Shown piece after piece: positions 36,021-46,200 of a stretch of 64,000 bases of DNA. The notes beneath the pieces are model-generated. The model was not told where the DNA came from. It did not search any database and was given only the letters and a program-made list of their open reading frames with translations. The number at the start of each line of letters is the position of its first letter. Within the stretch, counting starts at the first letter, position 1. This DNA is from an uncultured Saprospiraceae bacterium. GTDB taxonomy: Bacteria; Bacteroidota; Bacteroidia; Chitinophagales; Saprospiraceae. Both the position numbers and the translations under genes were made by a program. The stretch covers positions 1-64,000 of the forward strand of contig CAKZUM010000221.1 in assembly GCA_937921525.1 (NCBI GenBank). The letters run 5' to 3'.

Positions 36021-36646
36021 TAGTGTTATGTGTTGGTAGAAATAGAATCAAAAATACTTGTCTTTTATGCTCGATGCAAAGTACTAATTCCTCCATACTG
36101 AAAATTAAAAATAGGATGAAATTGACCTTTTGGGCGGTATATTGATGGAGTAGGGGGGAGTTACTCGATACCTGTCCAAAATCCCCACCTTAGAAACAAA
36201 TCGTTGCAAAAAAGCCTCTAATTCTTCGTTTTCTGCCATTTTGACTCTCGAAAACAGCTTTTTGGCTCAAAATTTCACTTTTTTGATGATATGAAAATGG
36301 TCACAGAATGGACTAGTAACCGAGTCGATGGTGTATATTTCAATCAACAATTTGCACACGTTGTTAAAACCCAGCTTTTGGGTAGGGTAGTGCGGAACAA
36401 AGGGGTCAAATTGACCACATTGCCTTGATTTTAGAATCTGGAAGGTGGTTACAGGATGCATGTAAAAAGAAGGTAGAGTCAGTTCATTTGGTAGGAGCTG
36501 CTAGTGTCTTGGCAACTAAGTCTGTAAAATCCGCCAGAACTTTAACACTTGAAAAGGTAGTTACATAATATATGTAATCCGTAGTCACTACCGCAGTTAA
36601 TAAAATTTCCCCGTAGCCAGTAAATGGTATCTATTATATTTGCCCT
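36021..36646. other. Intergenic region with short frames
   Basis: A 44-residue minus frame at 36105-36239 (MAENEELEAFLQRFVSK...) has a plausible start and good composition and could be a tiny gene. A 64-residue minus frame at 36267-36461 ends just upstream of it. Neither is recognised. They may be pieces of a decayed gene. Confidence 0.3.
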
Positions 36647-36892
36647 ATGGATATAACAAAGACCTTAACCCAAATATCCAACTTTCGGACAAAGGCAATA
36701 TTTGCCAATAACCAAGAAATAGAAACCCAATTACAGAAGCTAATTCCTTTGGCCCTTGCGGTCTATGAACATCGAGCCTGTCCGAATAGTGACGAGTACC
36801 AGGAGAAAAGGAAATTGTTTTATGAGGCATTGGAAGAGTTGCCGAAGGGGTGGCGACCGTTTACTCTTCCTGCGGATACGGGACTGGAGTAG
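36647..36892 (+). CDS. Small hypothetical protein with a decayed copy 2.5 kb away
   Basis: 81 residues, helical (MDITKTLTQISNFRTKAIFA...; DEYQEKRKLFYEALEELPKGWRPFTLP). No family recognised. A degraded copy of its 3' half and following sequence is found at 39193-39365, in the same orientation, supporting that this is a real gene unit that was duplicated. The two copies bracket the membrane/pentapeptide gene pair. Confidence 0.45.
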   Translation: MDITKTLTQISNFRTKAIFANNQEIETQLQKLIPLALAVYEHRACPNSDEYQEKRKLFYEALEELPKGWRPFTLPADTGLE

Positions 36893-36944
36893 CAGGGGAA
36901 AATGGCTATTGGTTTACATTCTCGTAGGAATGAACAAAAATATC

Positions 36945-38420
36945 TTATTTTATTTCTTGATGATTATTGATTCCCAATAGAATACTTTGGTTGTTTGATT
37001 TGTTGATATTATTAACAGTCAGGTTAATTACATTTCTAGCATTTATAGAAGGCTGATTATTCACATTGATGCTCTGAAGTATTTTATTTATCTCTGCTTC
37101 AGATATTTTCCCCAGAGGTAATCTAGAAGTTAGTTTTAGGAAAATAGAAGCTATATCAATCAACGTATCTGTAGCCTTAAGTATTTTATCGGGCAGCGTA
37201 GAATTTGTTACAGATTGTTGTTGATTTTTAATTAGATTCCAAAATCTAGGCTCAGTACTATTGATTAAACCCTCAAATATCTCTCTGGATATGTCATCGT
37301 TCGAAAAATAGAAAAACGTTATTTGCGTAGGAGTCCGCTCATAAATTTGAATGCCAAAATTCATATGATTTTCACCACTAAAATATCTAGAAAATACTTC
37401 TGTTAATTCTAAAAGTAGCTCTTGATTTTCATCCGTTAATAGAATAGTTTTCATTTCGCTAGATACTCTATATTTAAGAACTCCTGATCCAAAAACGACT
37501 TTCTCTTTTTTTTCTAACGACTCTAACAAGTCTCTACTAGGTTTACTTAAGTTAAAGTAATTTATATTTTCTAATATGACAACACCTTGAATCTTCTCCT
37601 CATCTAATAATATTTCCGATACGTTATTAAAAAGCTTTTCTTTAGGATAAGAAGAGTTTATTTGGAAATTATCTTTAATTTCAGAATTAGTTAATGAGAA
37701 TCTATTATATGTTTTAAAATCGCTAATTCTGGATTGCTTGTTAAATATTAGCTTTGTAAATCTCACTTCTTGCTCTGAGTGATTATCTAGTATATCTACT
37801 AATGATTTGAATTCACATTTTTCAATATTTAATCCTGTATGTTCTAATTCAGCAGAAAATTCACAATCATTGATGGAGGTAAACCCTTCAAAAATAGAAT
37901 TATTAATATCTGTATAGCCGTTAGATTTACTTTTATTAAAAATAAATTGATTTCTAAATTTACAGTTTTCAATGTACAAGTGGTCATATTCTATTTCATT
38001 AAGGGCTAAGCTTTCAAATTCGCAATCTGCAAAGCGGATAGGTCCACCAAATTTACTGCCATTAAAATTTACATATTCTCCGAAAATAATATTACTAAAA
38101 GTAAAATAATTAATTTTGGAATTTCTAAAATCAACATATCCATCTAATTCAAGATTCTTAAAGATAGAAAGAGAACCGTCATGAGGTACTAATATAAATT
38201 CTGCAAAACTGAAATGTGGAGTTTTACTTTGAGTATAAGCATCTTTAATTATCTTTTCACAGAATTCTTTGAAATGAGCAATTATGCCATTTGCTACTTT
38301 AAATTCATAATCCTCACTATGAAATATACACTTTCCATCTTTATCATGGATAACTTCTTCTACAGTAATAGAACAAGTTAGCGAACTTAATTCTCTTGTA
38401 AGATATTGATAGTTGCACAT
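36945..38420 (-). CDS. Pentapeptide-repeat-like protein
   Basis: 491 residues. Residues about 85-270 are a run of loosely repeated A/F-type pentapeptides (e.g. VDFRNSKINYFTFSNIIFG, IRFADCEFESLALNEIEY, IYIENCKFRN-like), which should form a right-handed beta helix. A second part (about 290-400) is mixed, and the C-terminal ~50 residues are Asn/Ile-rich (VINLTVNNINKSNNQSILLGINN). No membrane segment. It starts one base after the stop of the upstream membrane gene, so both are one unit. Function unknown; a surface that docks the partner is a guess. Confidence 0.55.
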   Translation of the reverse strand: MCNYQYLTRELSSLTCSITVEEVIHDKDGKCIFHSEDYEFKVANGIIAHFKEFCEKIIKDAYTQSKTPHFSFAEFILVPHDGSLSIFKNLELDGYVDFRNSKINYFTFSNIIFGEYVNFNGSKFGGPIRFADCEFESLALNEIEYDHLYIENCKFRNQFIFNKSKSNGYTDINNSIFEGFTSINDCEFSAELEHTGLNIEKCEFKSLVDILDNHSEQEVRFTKLIFNKQSRISDFKTYNRFSLTNSEIKDNFQINSSYPKEKLFNNVSEILLDEEKIQGVVILENINYFNLSKPSRDLLESLEKKEKVVFGSGVLKYRVSSEMKTILLTDENQELLLELTEVFSRYFSGENHMNFGIQIYERTPTQITFFYFSNDDISREIFEGLINSTEPRFWNLIKNQQQSVTNSTLPDKILKATDTLIDIASIFLKLTSRLPLGKISEAEINKILQSINVNNQPSINARNVINLTVNNINKSNNQSILLGINNHQEIK

Positions 38421-39080
38421 TTAGGAAAGTATTTCTTCACCTTGTTGGTTAATAAGTAAATCTTTTTGAAAAGTATCGCCTCTATGGTTTTCATAACTTA
38501 AGCGAATAAGAAAATCTCTTATTTCTTCTGGGTATTTTTGTTCACGGTATTTCTTCATTTGGTAACCTGATAGTGTTTTGTTGATTATAAATTTTCCGTT
38601 TACAGTAAATGATTTTCCCGCATCAATCGTTCCTAATTTCCCTGACTTAGATATAGAATTAAATTTTGATCCATTCGGAAAGATTAATTTACAGTTGTAG
38701 GCATATTCTTTAGATTCATTCTTTATCTTAATTTCGTAGTTCCAGCTAAACTCTTTTTCACCTGTCCCCCCAACTTGAAATTTGTAAGAAATAGGTTTTG
38801 ATGCTGCTCCAAGTGTTCGTAAGGTTATAGTTAATTTAGGATCACCTATATTATTATGGACTGTAAGGTTACCTGTATTTTGTATATTTCCTTTACCTCC
38901 GATTATTGTCTGTTTAGTTGCTGCTGCTGTGTTGTCAATAACTTGTGTGTTACCTTTACCACTGATTATTGTTTGCTTATGCTTGCTTTTTCTCTTAATA
39001 AAAAAATTAATAATAAGGGTGATTATCAACACACCAATTCCTGAGAAAATCCATTCTTTATTTGTTAAAATCCATTCCAT
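38421..39080 (-). CDS. Single-pass membrane protein with repeated QTI-GKGN-Q motif
   Basis: 219 residues from the ATG at 39080 (MEWILTNKEWIFSGIGV); a GTG at 39152 is possible but adds a poor N-terminus. One membrane helix (about 10-30) is followed by basic residues, so the tail is likely cytoplasmic. Two near-copies, KQTIISGKGNTQVIDN and KQTIIGGKGNIQNTGN, lie at about 34-70. Such N/Q/G-rich repeats resemble bacterial amyloid-signalling/RHIM-like motifs. The remaining ~140 residues are a beta-rich domain. It is directly followed by the pentapeptide gene. Signal-to-effector pairing is inferred only. Confidence 0.6.
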   Translation of the reverse strand: MEWILTNKEWIFSGIGVLIITLIINFFIKRKSKHKQTIISGKGNTQVIDNTAAATKQTIIGGKGNIQNTGNLTVHNNIGDPKLTITLRTLGAASKPISYKFQVGGTGEKEFSWNYEIKIKNESKEYAYNCKLIFPNGSKFNSISKSGKLGTIDAGKSFTVNGKFIINKTLSGYQMKKYREQKYPEEIRDFLIRLSYENHRGDTFQKDLLINQQGEEILS

Positions 39081-39192
39081 TCTATAGGCTTTAAAAGTTG
39101 ATTGTTTTGGGTTAGCTTCACTAAAATGTATTTCTAAGCTTCTAATATACACAAAATCTGATAATGTAGTTTATCTAGTTAGATTTATCACT

Positions 39193-39285
39193 AATAGTAA
39201 CGTGTACCAGAAGCATAGGAAAACGTTCTATGAAGTATTGGAGCAGTTGCTGAAGGCCTGGCGACCGATTACGCTTCCTGTGTAG
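39193..39285 (+). pseudogene. Decayed copy of the 81-residue ORF
   Basis: Reads NVYQKHRKTFYEVLEQLLKAWRPITLP then stop, matching DEYQEKRKLFYEALEELPKGWRPFTLP of the gene at 36647. Similarity continues, with gaps, to about 39365 (TAGGAATGAGCAAAAATAT versus TAGGAATGAACAAAAATAT). No start codon or N-terminal half remains. Confidence 0.6.
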
Positions 39286-39605
39286 AGGCTAGGGGAGTAG
39301 ATAGGGCAAATGGCCTATATGACAAGTTGTTTCCTATTTCACTTTTTGATAGGAATGAGCAAAAATATAGAGATGAGCTTTTAATTGGAAAGAGTGATTT
39401 TGCAAGACGTGCACACCCTACTTAACATAAGGCCAATTATAGGAAAAATAATATTATGTGACTTAATTTAATGTGAAATTATGTTTTGTGGCGAGAGTAA
39501 ACGGTATGTTTCTTTGATTAAAGATAAAAGGATTCTACCAAACATTTTATACGTGATTTAATCAAGTTAAGTTGGGAGGTTATAAATCAATTTTTATTTA
39601 GAACA
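39286..39605. other. Intergenic region
   Basis: Contains the 3' flank of the duplicated segment and AT-rich sequence; no gene seen. It separates the accessory patch from the metal cluster. Confidence 0.4.
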
Positions 39606-40310
39606 CTAAATACCACCAGCATTCACCCCAAACAAATAGCCCACCAAAGCAGTTACCCCCATAGCAATTGTTCCCCAAAAAGTAATTCTTCCAACTGCCT
39701 TCCAAACGATGGAACCTCCTGCCTTAGCAGCTACGACACCTAGTATAATTAGAAACAAAGTTGCAAAGCAGTACTGATAGATCACCATATTCTTTAATGG
39801 TAAAAAGATCGAAACGAGAAATGGAAAAAACCCTCCAAAAGTAAAAGCGGCACCCGATGCCAAAGCAGCTTGCATCGGTTGAGCTTGAGTCAAGACACTA
39901 ATACCCAATTCATCTCTAGCATGTGCCTCTAATGCATTATATGCGGTTAACTGTTTGGCTACCTCTAGCGCAGTTGATTTATCCAATCCTCTTTGTTCAT
40001 AAATATCAGCTAGCTCCAGTAATTCTATTTCTGGCGTTTCTTCTAATTCTAGTCTTTCTCTTTCTAAATCTGCTGTTTCAATATCTACCTGAGAGCTGAC
40101 GGAAACATATTCCCCCGCTGCCATTGACAAAGCACCTGCTACCAATGCTGCTAAAGAGGCCAATACAATTGGATCTCTTAAATCGCTTGCTGCAGCTACT
40201 CCTATGGCAACACTTGCCGTAGATAAGATGCCATCATTTGCGCCTAATACGGCTGCTCTGAGCCAATTGCTACGATTGATGTAATGATTTTCAGGTTGAT
40301 TTTCAATCAT
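39606..40310 (-). CDS. VIT1/CCC1-family Fe/Mn transporter
   Basis: 234 residues. NWLRAAVLGANDGILSTASVAIGVAAAS at residue 15 and LSMAAGEYVSVSSQVDIE near residue 61 are hallmarks of the VIT family. A glutamate-rich cytoplasmic segment (about 80-110) is the metal-binding domain, and three more membrane helices follow. Family members export or sequester Fe2+/Mn2+. It is the last gene of the minus-strand metal cluster, supporting a role in metal stress. Well conserved. Confidence 0.9.
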   Translation of the reverse strand: MIENQPENHYINRSNWLRAAVLGANDGILSTASVAIGVAAASDLRDPIVLASLAALVAGALSMAAGEYVSVSSQVDIETADLERERLELEETPEIELLELADIYEQRGLDKSTALEVAKQLTAYNALEAHARDELGISVLTQAQPMQAALASGAAFTFGGFFPFLVSIFLPLKNMVIYQYCFATLFLIILGVVAAKAGGSIVWKAVGRITFWGTIAMGVTALVGYLFGVNAGGI

Positions 40311-40401
40311 AGTTTAATGTTTTTTAAAACCAATGAACAATCGATTCAATAGAAGCTATTGATAGAGTTATCCTCGAAAAATAAAATAGTTAGATAACGT
40401 A

Positions 40402-41043
40402 TTAATTGACTGGAACTTGTATGGTCGCAAGAATCGTTTCCCCATCCACTACCTTATCATCTGCTTTCACCGTCGGCTGAACTCCTTCGGGCAAAATTAA
40501 CGCAACTTGACTCCCTAATTTTATCAAACCAATTACTTCACCTTGTTTGACTGTCTGGTTTGGTTCAACATAATCTTCAATCCGACGAGCCATTAAACCT
40601 GCTATCTGTACTACTTTATATTTTAGACCTGCTGGTGTTTTAAAGAATAAGGTATTGCGTTCATTCTCTACTCTAAACCCATAAGGATTTTTTTGAATCA
40701 AGGCATTGTTAAATTGCCCTGGGGTATATTCTTCACTTATCAATTGGCTACTGACGGGGGCACGTTGAAAATGTACATTGGTAATATCCATTTCGATCGC
40801 AATCAGCCAACCCGAATCTCCTATGTCTTTAGTTAAAACTTGCACCGCACCTGCATCTTTATTCCAGCTTAATTTTTCTTTTTCCCAATGAGTCACCGCA
40901 ACGACTTTACCATTTGCAGGACTAACAAACAATGATTCATTATTAGGAATATTTCGTTCGGGTTGTCGTAAAAACCAAACTTGATAATAGGCAATTGAAA
41001 TAATTAGGAATAAGGCTAAGGCAAGAAGATTTTTTTTAATCAT
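40402..41043 (-). CDS. Phosphatidylserine decarboxylase-like protein
   Basis: 213 residues. One N-terminal membrane helix (about 5-24) is followed by FLRQPERNIP, SPANGKVVAV, NVHFQRAPVS, PGQFNNAL and, near the C-terminus, KLGSQVALIL. These are the conserved blocks of the short Psd family; the Gly-Ser in LGSQ would be the autocatalytic cleavage site that makes the pyruvoyl group. It probably acts at the inner membrane in phospholipid synthesis. Its place between a metal transporter and metal-efflux genes is unusual. Psd-like assignment fairly firm; substrate not certain. Confidence 0.75.
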   Translation of the reverse strand: MIKKNLLALALFLIISIAYYQVWFLRQPERNIPNNESLFVSPANGKVVAVTHWEKEKLSWNKDAGAVQVLTKDIGDSGWLIAIEMDITNVHFQRAPVSSQLISEEYTPGQFNNALIQKNPYGFRVENERNTLFFKTPAGLKYKVVQIAGLMARRIEDYVEPNQTVKQGEVIGLIKLGSQVALILPEGVQPTVKADDKVVDGETILATIQVPVN

Positions 41044-41120
41044 AGGTACAAATCTATCGTTTATTTTCTACCAAATTATTACATGCTGGTAATTCTTAAT
41101 ATGAACACGCTCTAATAATT

Positions 41121-41984
41121 CTAGCTGAATAGCTTTCTAAAAAAAGTAAGCATTCTAATTAAATACTTTTTTTCTCCTTCTGACTTAGGAATGCCATCAG
41201 GATAGGCAGGTTTATTGGCCACTAATAAATTCAACAATTTTGGTTGCCTATTCCAATCACTTGCGTCTTGATATAATTGAGCAAACTCAGGTTCAATTAA
41301 TACATCATCTAATATTTTCATCCCGAAAACACCCAAATCATGCGATTGACCTAGTAGGTGTCTTTTATCCTCTGGTGACATAGGATAATTGGTCGGATAA
41401 AAATATTCAAATTGAGTGATTAAATTGACTGCGGTTCCTCTTGGGTTGGCAAATATTCTTCCTAATCGACCAAAGGCGAAATCTTTTCCTTCTACCATTG
41501 CCTGCGCAAATAACAGCCGATACAAAACAATATTGATTAGGACTTGCTCCGAGTTATTTTCTTTTTTTGCTAAGGAAGGATATTTTAAATATCCATCTAT
41601 AATACTTGAGTTGTGCGCTCGATACCAGGTGCTTTCACTTGGTCTTTCAATAAAGTCAACCCAAAATTGGGAAGGAGACGGTAGCTCACTTTTGGGAATA
41701 CCAAATTCTTTTGCTTTTGCTCCTAACTCTGAAAGATAAATAAATCGTAAATTAACAGCATTCCACCATTCACTTCCTTTATTGGACGCATCAGAAGAGC
41801 GAATGACTCTGTCATTCTCCCATTTCATAAAGGCTATTTCTGAATTTCCATATCCAAATTCTCCTCGGTCTGATGCGCCGAATTTTTTATAAAATTCTTC
41901 TCTAGACCTTAATCTGGCATCAGGGTCATCCTTTATTGTAGATACAAATTTCTTAACTTCTTTTTCTACCTTTTTAAGCGACAT
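41121..41984 (-). CDS. Conserved-looking hypothetical protein
   Basis: 287 residues, soluble, with no signal peptide or membrane segment. It contains GYGNSEIAFMKWENDRV near residue 44 and RIFANPRGTAVNLITQFEYFYP near residue 178. The high Trp/Tyr content and helical pattern suggest a compact enzyme or binding domain, but I do not recognise the family. It is 19 bases from the adaptor gene's stop and in the same orientation, so it probably belongs to the metal cluster. Confidence 0.55.
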   Translation of the reverse strand: MSLKKVEKEVKKFVSTIKDDPDARLRSREEFYKKFGASDRGEFGYGNSEIAFMKWENDRVIRSSDASNKGSEWWNAVNLRFIYLSELGAKAKEFGIPKSELPSPSQFWVDFIERPSESTWYRAHNSSIIDGYLKYPSLAKKENNSEQVLINIVLYRLLFAQAMVEGKDFAFGRLGRIFANPRGTAVNLITQFEYFYPTNYPMSPEDKRHLLGQSHDLGVFGMKILDDVLIEPEFAQLYQDASDWNRQPKLLNLLVANKPAYPDGIPKSEGEKKYLIRMLTFFRKLFS

Positions 41985-42003
41985 ATTCTATGTTTTTATC
42001 CCC

Positions 42004-43176
42004 CTACTCTATTCCAATCAAATTAAAAGCACCTTCTATCAAAATTTGTTCTTTCCCAGAAAAATCCTTACTATTTAAAATTTGGGCAAAGCCATTTTGT
42101 TTTTGACCTACGCTAACAGCCATTTTTTCAAAAAGACTAGCTCCATCTTTTTTGCCTTTGCTTATTAAAACGTAATCTTGCTCCTCTTCCGAAACAATGG
42201 CTGATTCGGGTACGCCTTTAGTTGGATGGTCCTCGGTAACAATTTCAGCATCTATGAACATACCTGCTATTAAAGCTGCCTTGTCTTTTTTATTTTTTAG
42301 ATGAGCATGTACTTGAATCACTCGTTTTTCAGCATCTACCGTTTTCCCGACTAGATAAACTTCCGCTTGATAAGTAGCAGCATTGGCATTGGGTATTCTA
42401 AAAGTAACGGTTTGACCTTTCTTGATTTTTAAAATATCTTTTTCAAAAACATTCAATTCTAAGTGTATATGGTCGGTGTTTAATATTCCAAGAGCTACAT
42501 CTGTTGGATCTAAAAACATGCCTTTCATCGCATGGATGTCAGTAATGTAACCGCTGGCAGGAGATTTTATAGAAATGGAAGAAACCAAGTTCTGCGCACT
42601 TATATTATCCGTTGAAATGTTTAGTAAAGATAATCGCTTTTTCATGCCTTCCATCTTGGTTAAAGTCACTCGATATTCAGATTCTGCTTTGAGGAATTTC
42701 TTTTGAGCAACAACGTTTTCATTGGCCAAGGTTTTTTGCCGTTCATAATCTGATTGCAAATAAGTGAGTCGCTCTTTTGCTTCTAAATAATCCTGTTGCA
42801 TTTGTACAAATTCAGGATTTTCTAAAGTGAATAAAACTTGTCCTTTTTTGACTCGCTCTCCTTGAACTAAATTGATATGAGTGACATAACCACCAGCATA
42901 GGCGCTTACTTTTGTATGATTCTTGGAAGGCACTTCTACTATCCCATTTGCCTTTATTGTTGTTGGAAAATTATACTCCGCTAATTGCCCTAATTGCATT
43001 TTCGCCATTTCAAATTGACTTTGGGTCACCACTATTTCATCCGACATTTCGGCTTCAACCGCCGCAGCCATTTCATTAGCTCCAATTTCGATTGGCTTTG
43101 GCTGGGTATTAGAACAGTCAACTAAAAAGAAACTACCGAAGGATAAGAAGAGAACTGTTTTTATTATATTTTTCAT
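42004..43176 (-). CDS. Heavy-metal RND efflux adaptor (CzcB/CusB type)
   Basis: About 390 residues from the ATG at 43176; an earlier ATG at 43194 is in frame. The N-terminal segment MKNIIKTVLFLSFGSFFLVDC is a signal with a possible lipidation cysteine, although Asp before it is unusual. The lipoyl/hairpin core is visible: SAYAGGYVTHINLVQGERVKKGQVLFTLENPEF near residue 98, then a coiled-coil hairpin (~135-190), then SPASGYITDIHAMKGMFLDP. It links the inner-membrane pump to the outer-membrane channel. It sits 57 bases downstream of the pump gene and is certainly cotranscribed. Confidence 0.9.
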   Translation of the reverse strand: MKNIIKTVLFLSFGSFFLVDCSNTQPKPIEIGANEMAAAVEAEMSDEIVVTQSQFEMAKMQLGQLAEYNFPTTIKANGIVEVPSKNHTKVSAYAGGYVTHINLVQGERVKKGQVLFTLENPEFVQMQQDYLEAKERLTYLQSDYERQKTLANENVVAQKKFLKAESEYRVTLTKMEGMKKRLSLLNISTDNISAQNLVSSISIKSPASGYITDIHAMKGMFLDPTDVALGILNTDHIHLELNVFEKDILKIKKGQTVTFRIPNANAATYQAEVYLVGKTVDAEKRVIQVHAHLKNKKDKAALIAGMFIDAEIVTEDHPTKGVPESAIVSEEEQDYVLISKGKKDGASLFEKMAVSVGQKQNGFAQILNSKDFSGKEQILIEGAFNLIGIE

Positions 43177-43233
43177 GATAATTGTACTTAGCATATTACT
43201 ATATAGAGAAATGCTTGCTTAGTTAAAAGGGTA

Positions 43234-46200
43234 TTAATTCATCAAGTAATTGATTTCCAAAACAATCAAATTGTATTGATAAAGATTATCCAAGTAACTT
43301 CGCTCTATATGCTTTGCATTTTCCATAGACTGTAGGTATTGCAAAAAATCTATTTCTCCGTTTTTAAAACCTTTCGTAGCGGTATTGATAATTTCCCTAG
43401 ACAGCAGGCGCCCATCTTCTTGATAAAACAATAAGGCTTTTTCATACTTATTCAATTGCGCTTGTAATCGCTCTTTTTTTGCGGCAATAGATAAACGATA
43501 ATTTAAGGCTTGTTGCTCAATCATTTTTGTTTCAAGTTTACCTGCTTCTATGGTGGATCGTTGCGCCTTTCGCCACAAGGGTATGCCCACCCCCACTTGA
43601 AAGCCATTATATATTTTGGCATTATCAGCAGTATTACTACCCAAAAAGTATTCAAGATTGATGTCTGGTAGGGATTGTTTCTTTTCCAATTCAATAGTAT
43701 TAAGAGAGACATCGGTTGCCGCTTGATATAATTGTAAGCTTGGATGATTTTCTATCGCAGATTCCTTGATAGCTAATGGCACAAATGAGGCGGTAGAAAT
43801 AGTAAAAGGTTCTTCTGTCTGTAACCAACTAGCTAAATTGCTATAGCTCGCTGTAATATTATCGGTACATTGATCTATTTGCAAAGCCATTTCTTTTTGC
43901 TTCGTATCCGCTGTCAACTTTTCTAAATAATTAGTTTCCCCCAATTCATATCTACGAGTAGCTGCAGTTGCAAATTGTAGATATAAACTATCCATGTACT
44001 GATAATGTCCTTGGGTAGTTTCCCAGAATTGTATGGTCGTATAAATCGTCGTTATTTCTTTTTCTAATAGCCGCTCGGCTATTTTTAAGCGTTGTTCTTG
44101 CACTTTCACTTCTGATTCCCTCAACTGCTTTTGCATTTTATAAACCGAAGGCAATTTGATTGCTTGTTGGATACCTAGTATACCTAAAGGTTTGTCATTT
44201 GCGGCAATGTTGTTTTGGTCGAATCCAAAATAAATATTCGTTTTATCAATATCATAAGCTCCATTCGTCAGTTCTTGACTACGTTCGATAGCTAGAGAAC
44301 TAGCTTTCAATCCTGCATTATTCTGTAAAGCAATTTCGATGGCTTCTTCCAAGGATAAAGTAGTACTTTGTGCTTGTCCAAAATTTGGAAAAATGAAGGT
44401 TGCAATAAAGAACAATAGCAAGGTATTCGAAGGCAGAATGGGTGTACTTCCTTTTTCTTGCTTATCAAAAAGTGCATATAAAACAGGGAGTACAATCAGC
44501 GTCAATAAAGTGGCCGAAATCAAGCCCCCCACCACTACTGTTGCCAAAGGACGTTGTACTTCTGCCCCTGCGGAAGTAGACAATGCCATTGGGATAAAGC
44601 CCAATGCTGCCGCCGAGGCAGTCAATAATACAGGGCGCAAGCGTTGCTGTGTTCCCAGTATCACTCGTTCTTTTAAATTATCCATACCCTGTGCTTTTAG
44701 TTCTTTAAAATGTTCAATCAATACAATGCCATTTAAAACAGCAATACCAAAAAGTGCAATAAATCCAACACCTGCAGAAATACTAAAAGGCATATCTCTA
44801 AAGTACAATAGCAGAATGCCACCGACAGCAGATAAAGGAATCGCAGTATAAACCATCAATGCCTCTTTTATAGATTGAAAAGCGAAGTACAATAAAATAA
44901 AAATCAAGACCAATGCGATGGGTACAGCGACCATTAAACGGTCTCTAGCATTTCGAAGATTTTCAAATTGACCACCATAAATAACAGAATAGCCAACTGG
45001 AATTTTGACTTTAGTATCTATGATTGCTTGTACATCATTGACGACCGATTCTAAATCTCGATTTCGTACATTTACCCCAACAACAATTCTTCTCTTGGTA
45101 TCATCTCTAGAGATTTTAGCAGGACCTTTGGTGTAGCTAATGTCTGCCAACTCGCTTAATGGAATTTGGCCACCATTGGATAAAGTAATGGAACTATTTC
45201 GGATGTTATCAATATCTTTTCTGAATTCAGCAGCATATCTAACGACCAAGTCAAATTGCTTTTCCCCCTCGAATACACTTCCTGCGGGTAAACCAGCAAA
45301 ACTCATCGTCAACATTTGGTTAACCTGTTCGATATTCAATCCAAAGTTGGCGATTTTTGCTCGATTATATTTAACCGACATTTGCGGCAAACCTGCCACT
45401 TTTTCAACTGAAATATCTGCCGCCCCTTCTACGCCTTCAATGGCTTTTTTTATTTCCTGTGCCTTTTTATTCAGTACCTCCAAATCATCTCCAAAGAGCT
45501 TAATGGCTAAATCTGCTCGTACCCCCGTAATCAATTCATTAAATCGCATTTCAATGGGTTGGGTAAATTCATAGTCTAAACCTGGAATATCCGATAAGGC
45601 TTCTTTGAAAGCATCGGCTAATTCATCTTTGGTAGTTGCTGAGGTCCATTCTGAAGGAGGTTTTAAAGTAATGATGACATCACTCTCTTCCATAGACATC
45701 GGATCGGTTGGCACTTCTGCTGCCCCAATTCTGGTGACTACCTGCTTGACCTCTGGAAAGGTCTTCAATATTTTTTCTATTTGAGTGGTTGTTTCTATGG
45801 TTTTACTAAGATTTGTTCCTGTTTTTAAAACGGGCTGAATGACAAAATCTCCTTCATCCAAGGTAGGCACAAATTCCCCCCCCATCTGAGTAAATAAAAT
45901 GCCAACACCTACTAAAAGTACCACCGCTAAGAAAAGGACAATTCCTTTAAATCTTAATGCTAGCGTAATAACAGGGGTGTATATTTTTTCTAAAAAGGTA
46001 AGAATGATAACCGAAATATTTTTACTACTCTGAGCCGCAGGTTTGAGGAATAAGGCAGCCATAACAGGAACATAAGTAAAGCATAGTACCATCGCCCCAA
46101 CGAGCGCAAAGCAAAAAGTCATGGCCATTGGGCTAAACATTTTCCCCTCAATATCAGATAAGGATAAGATAGGAATGAAAACGATAATAATAATTAACTG

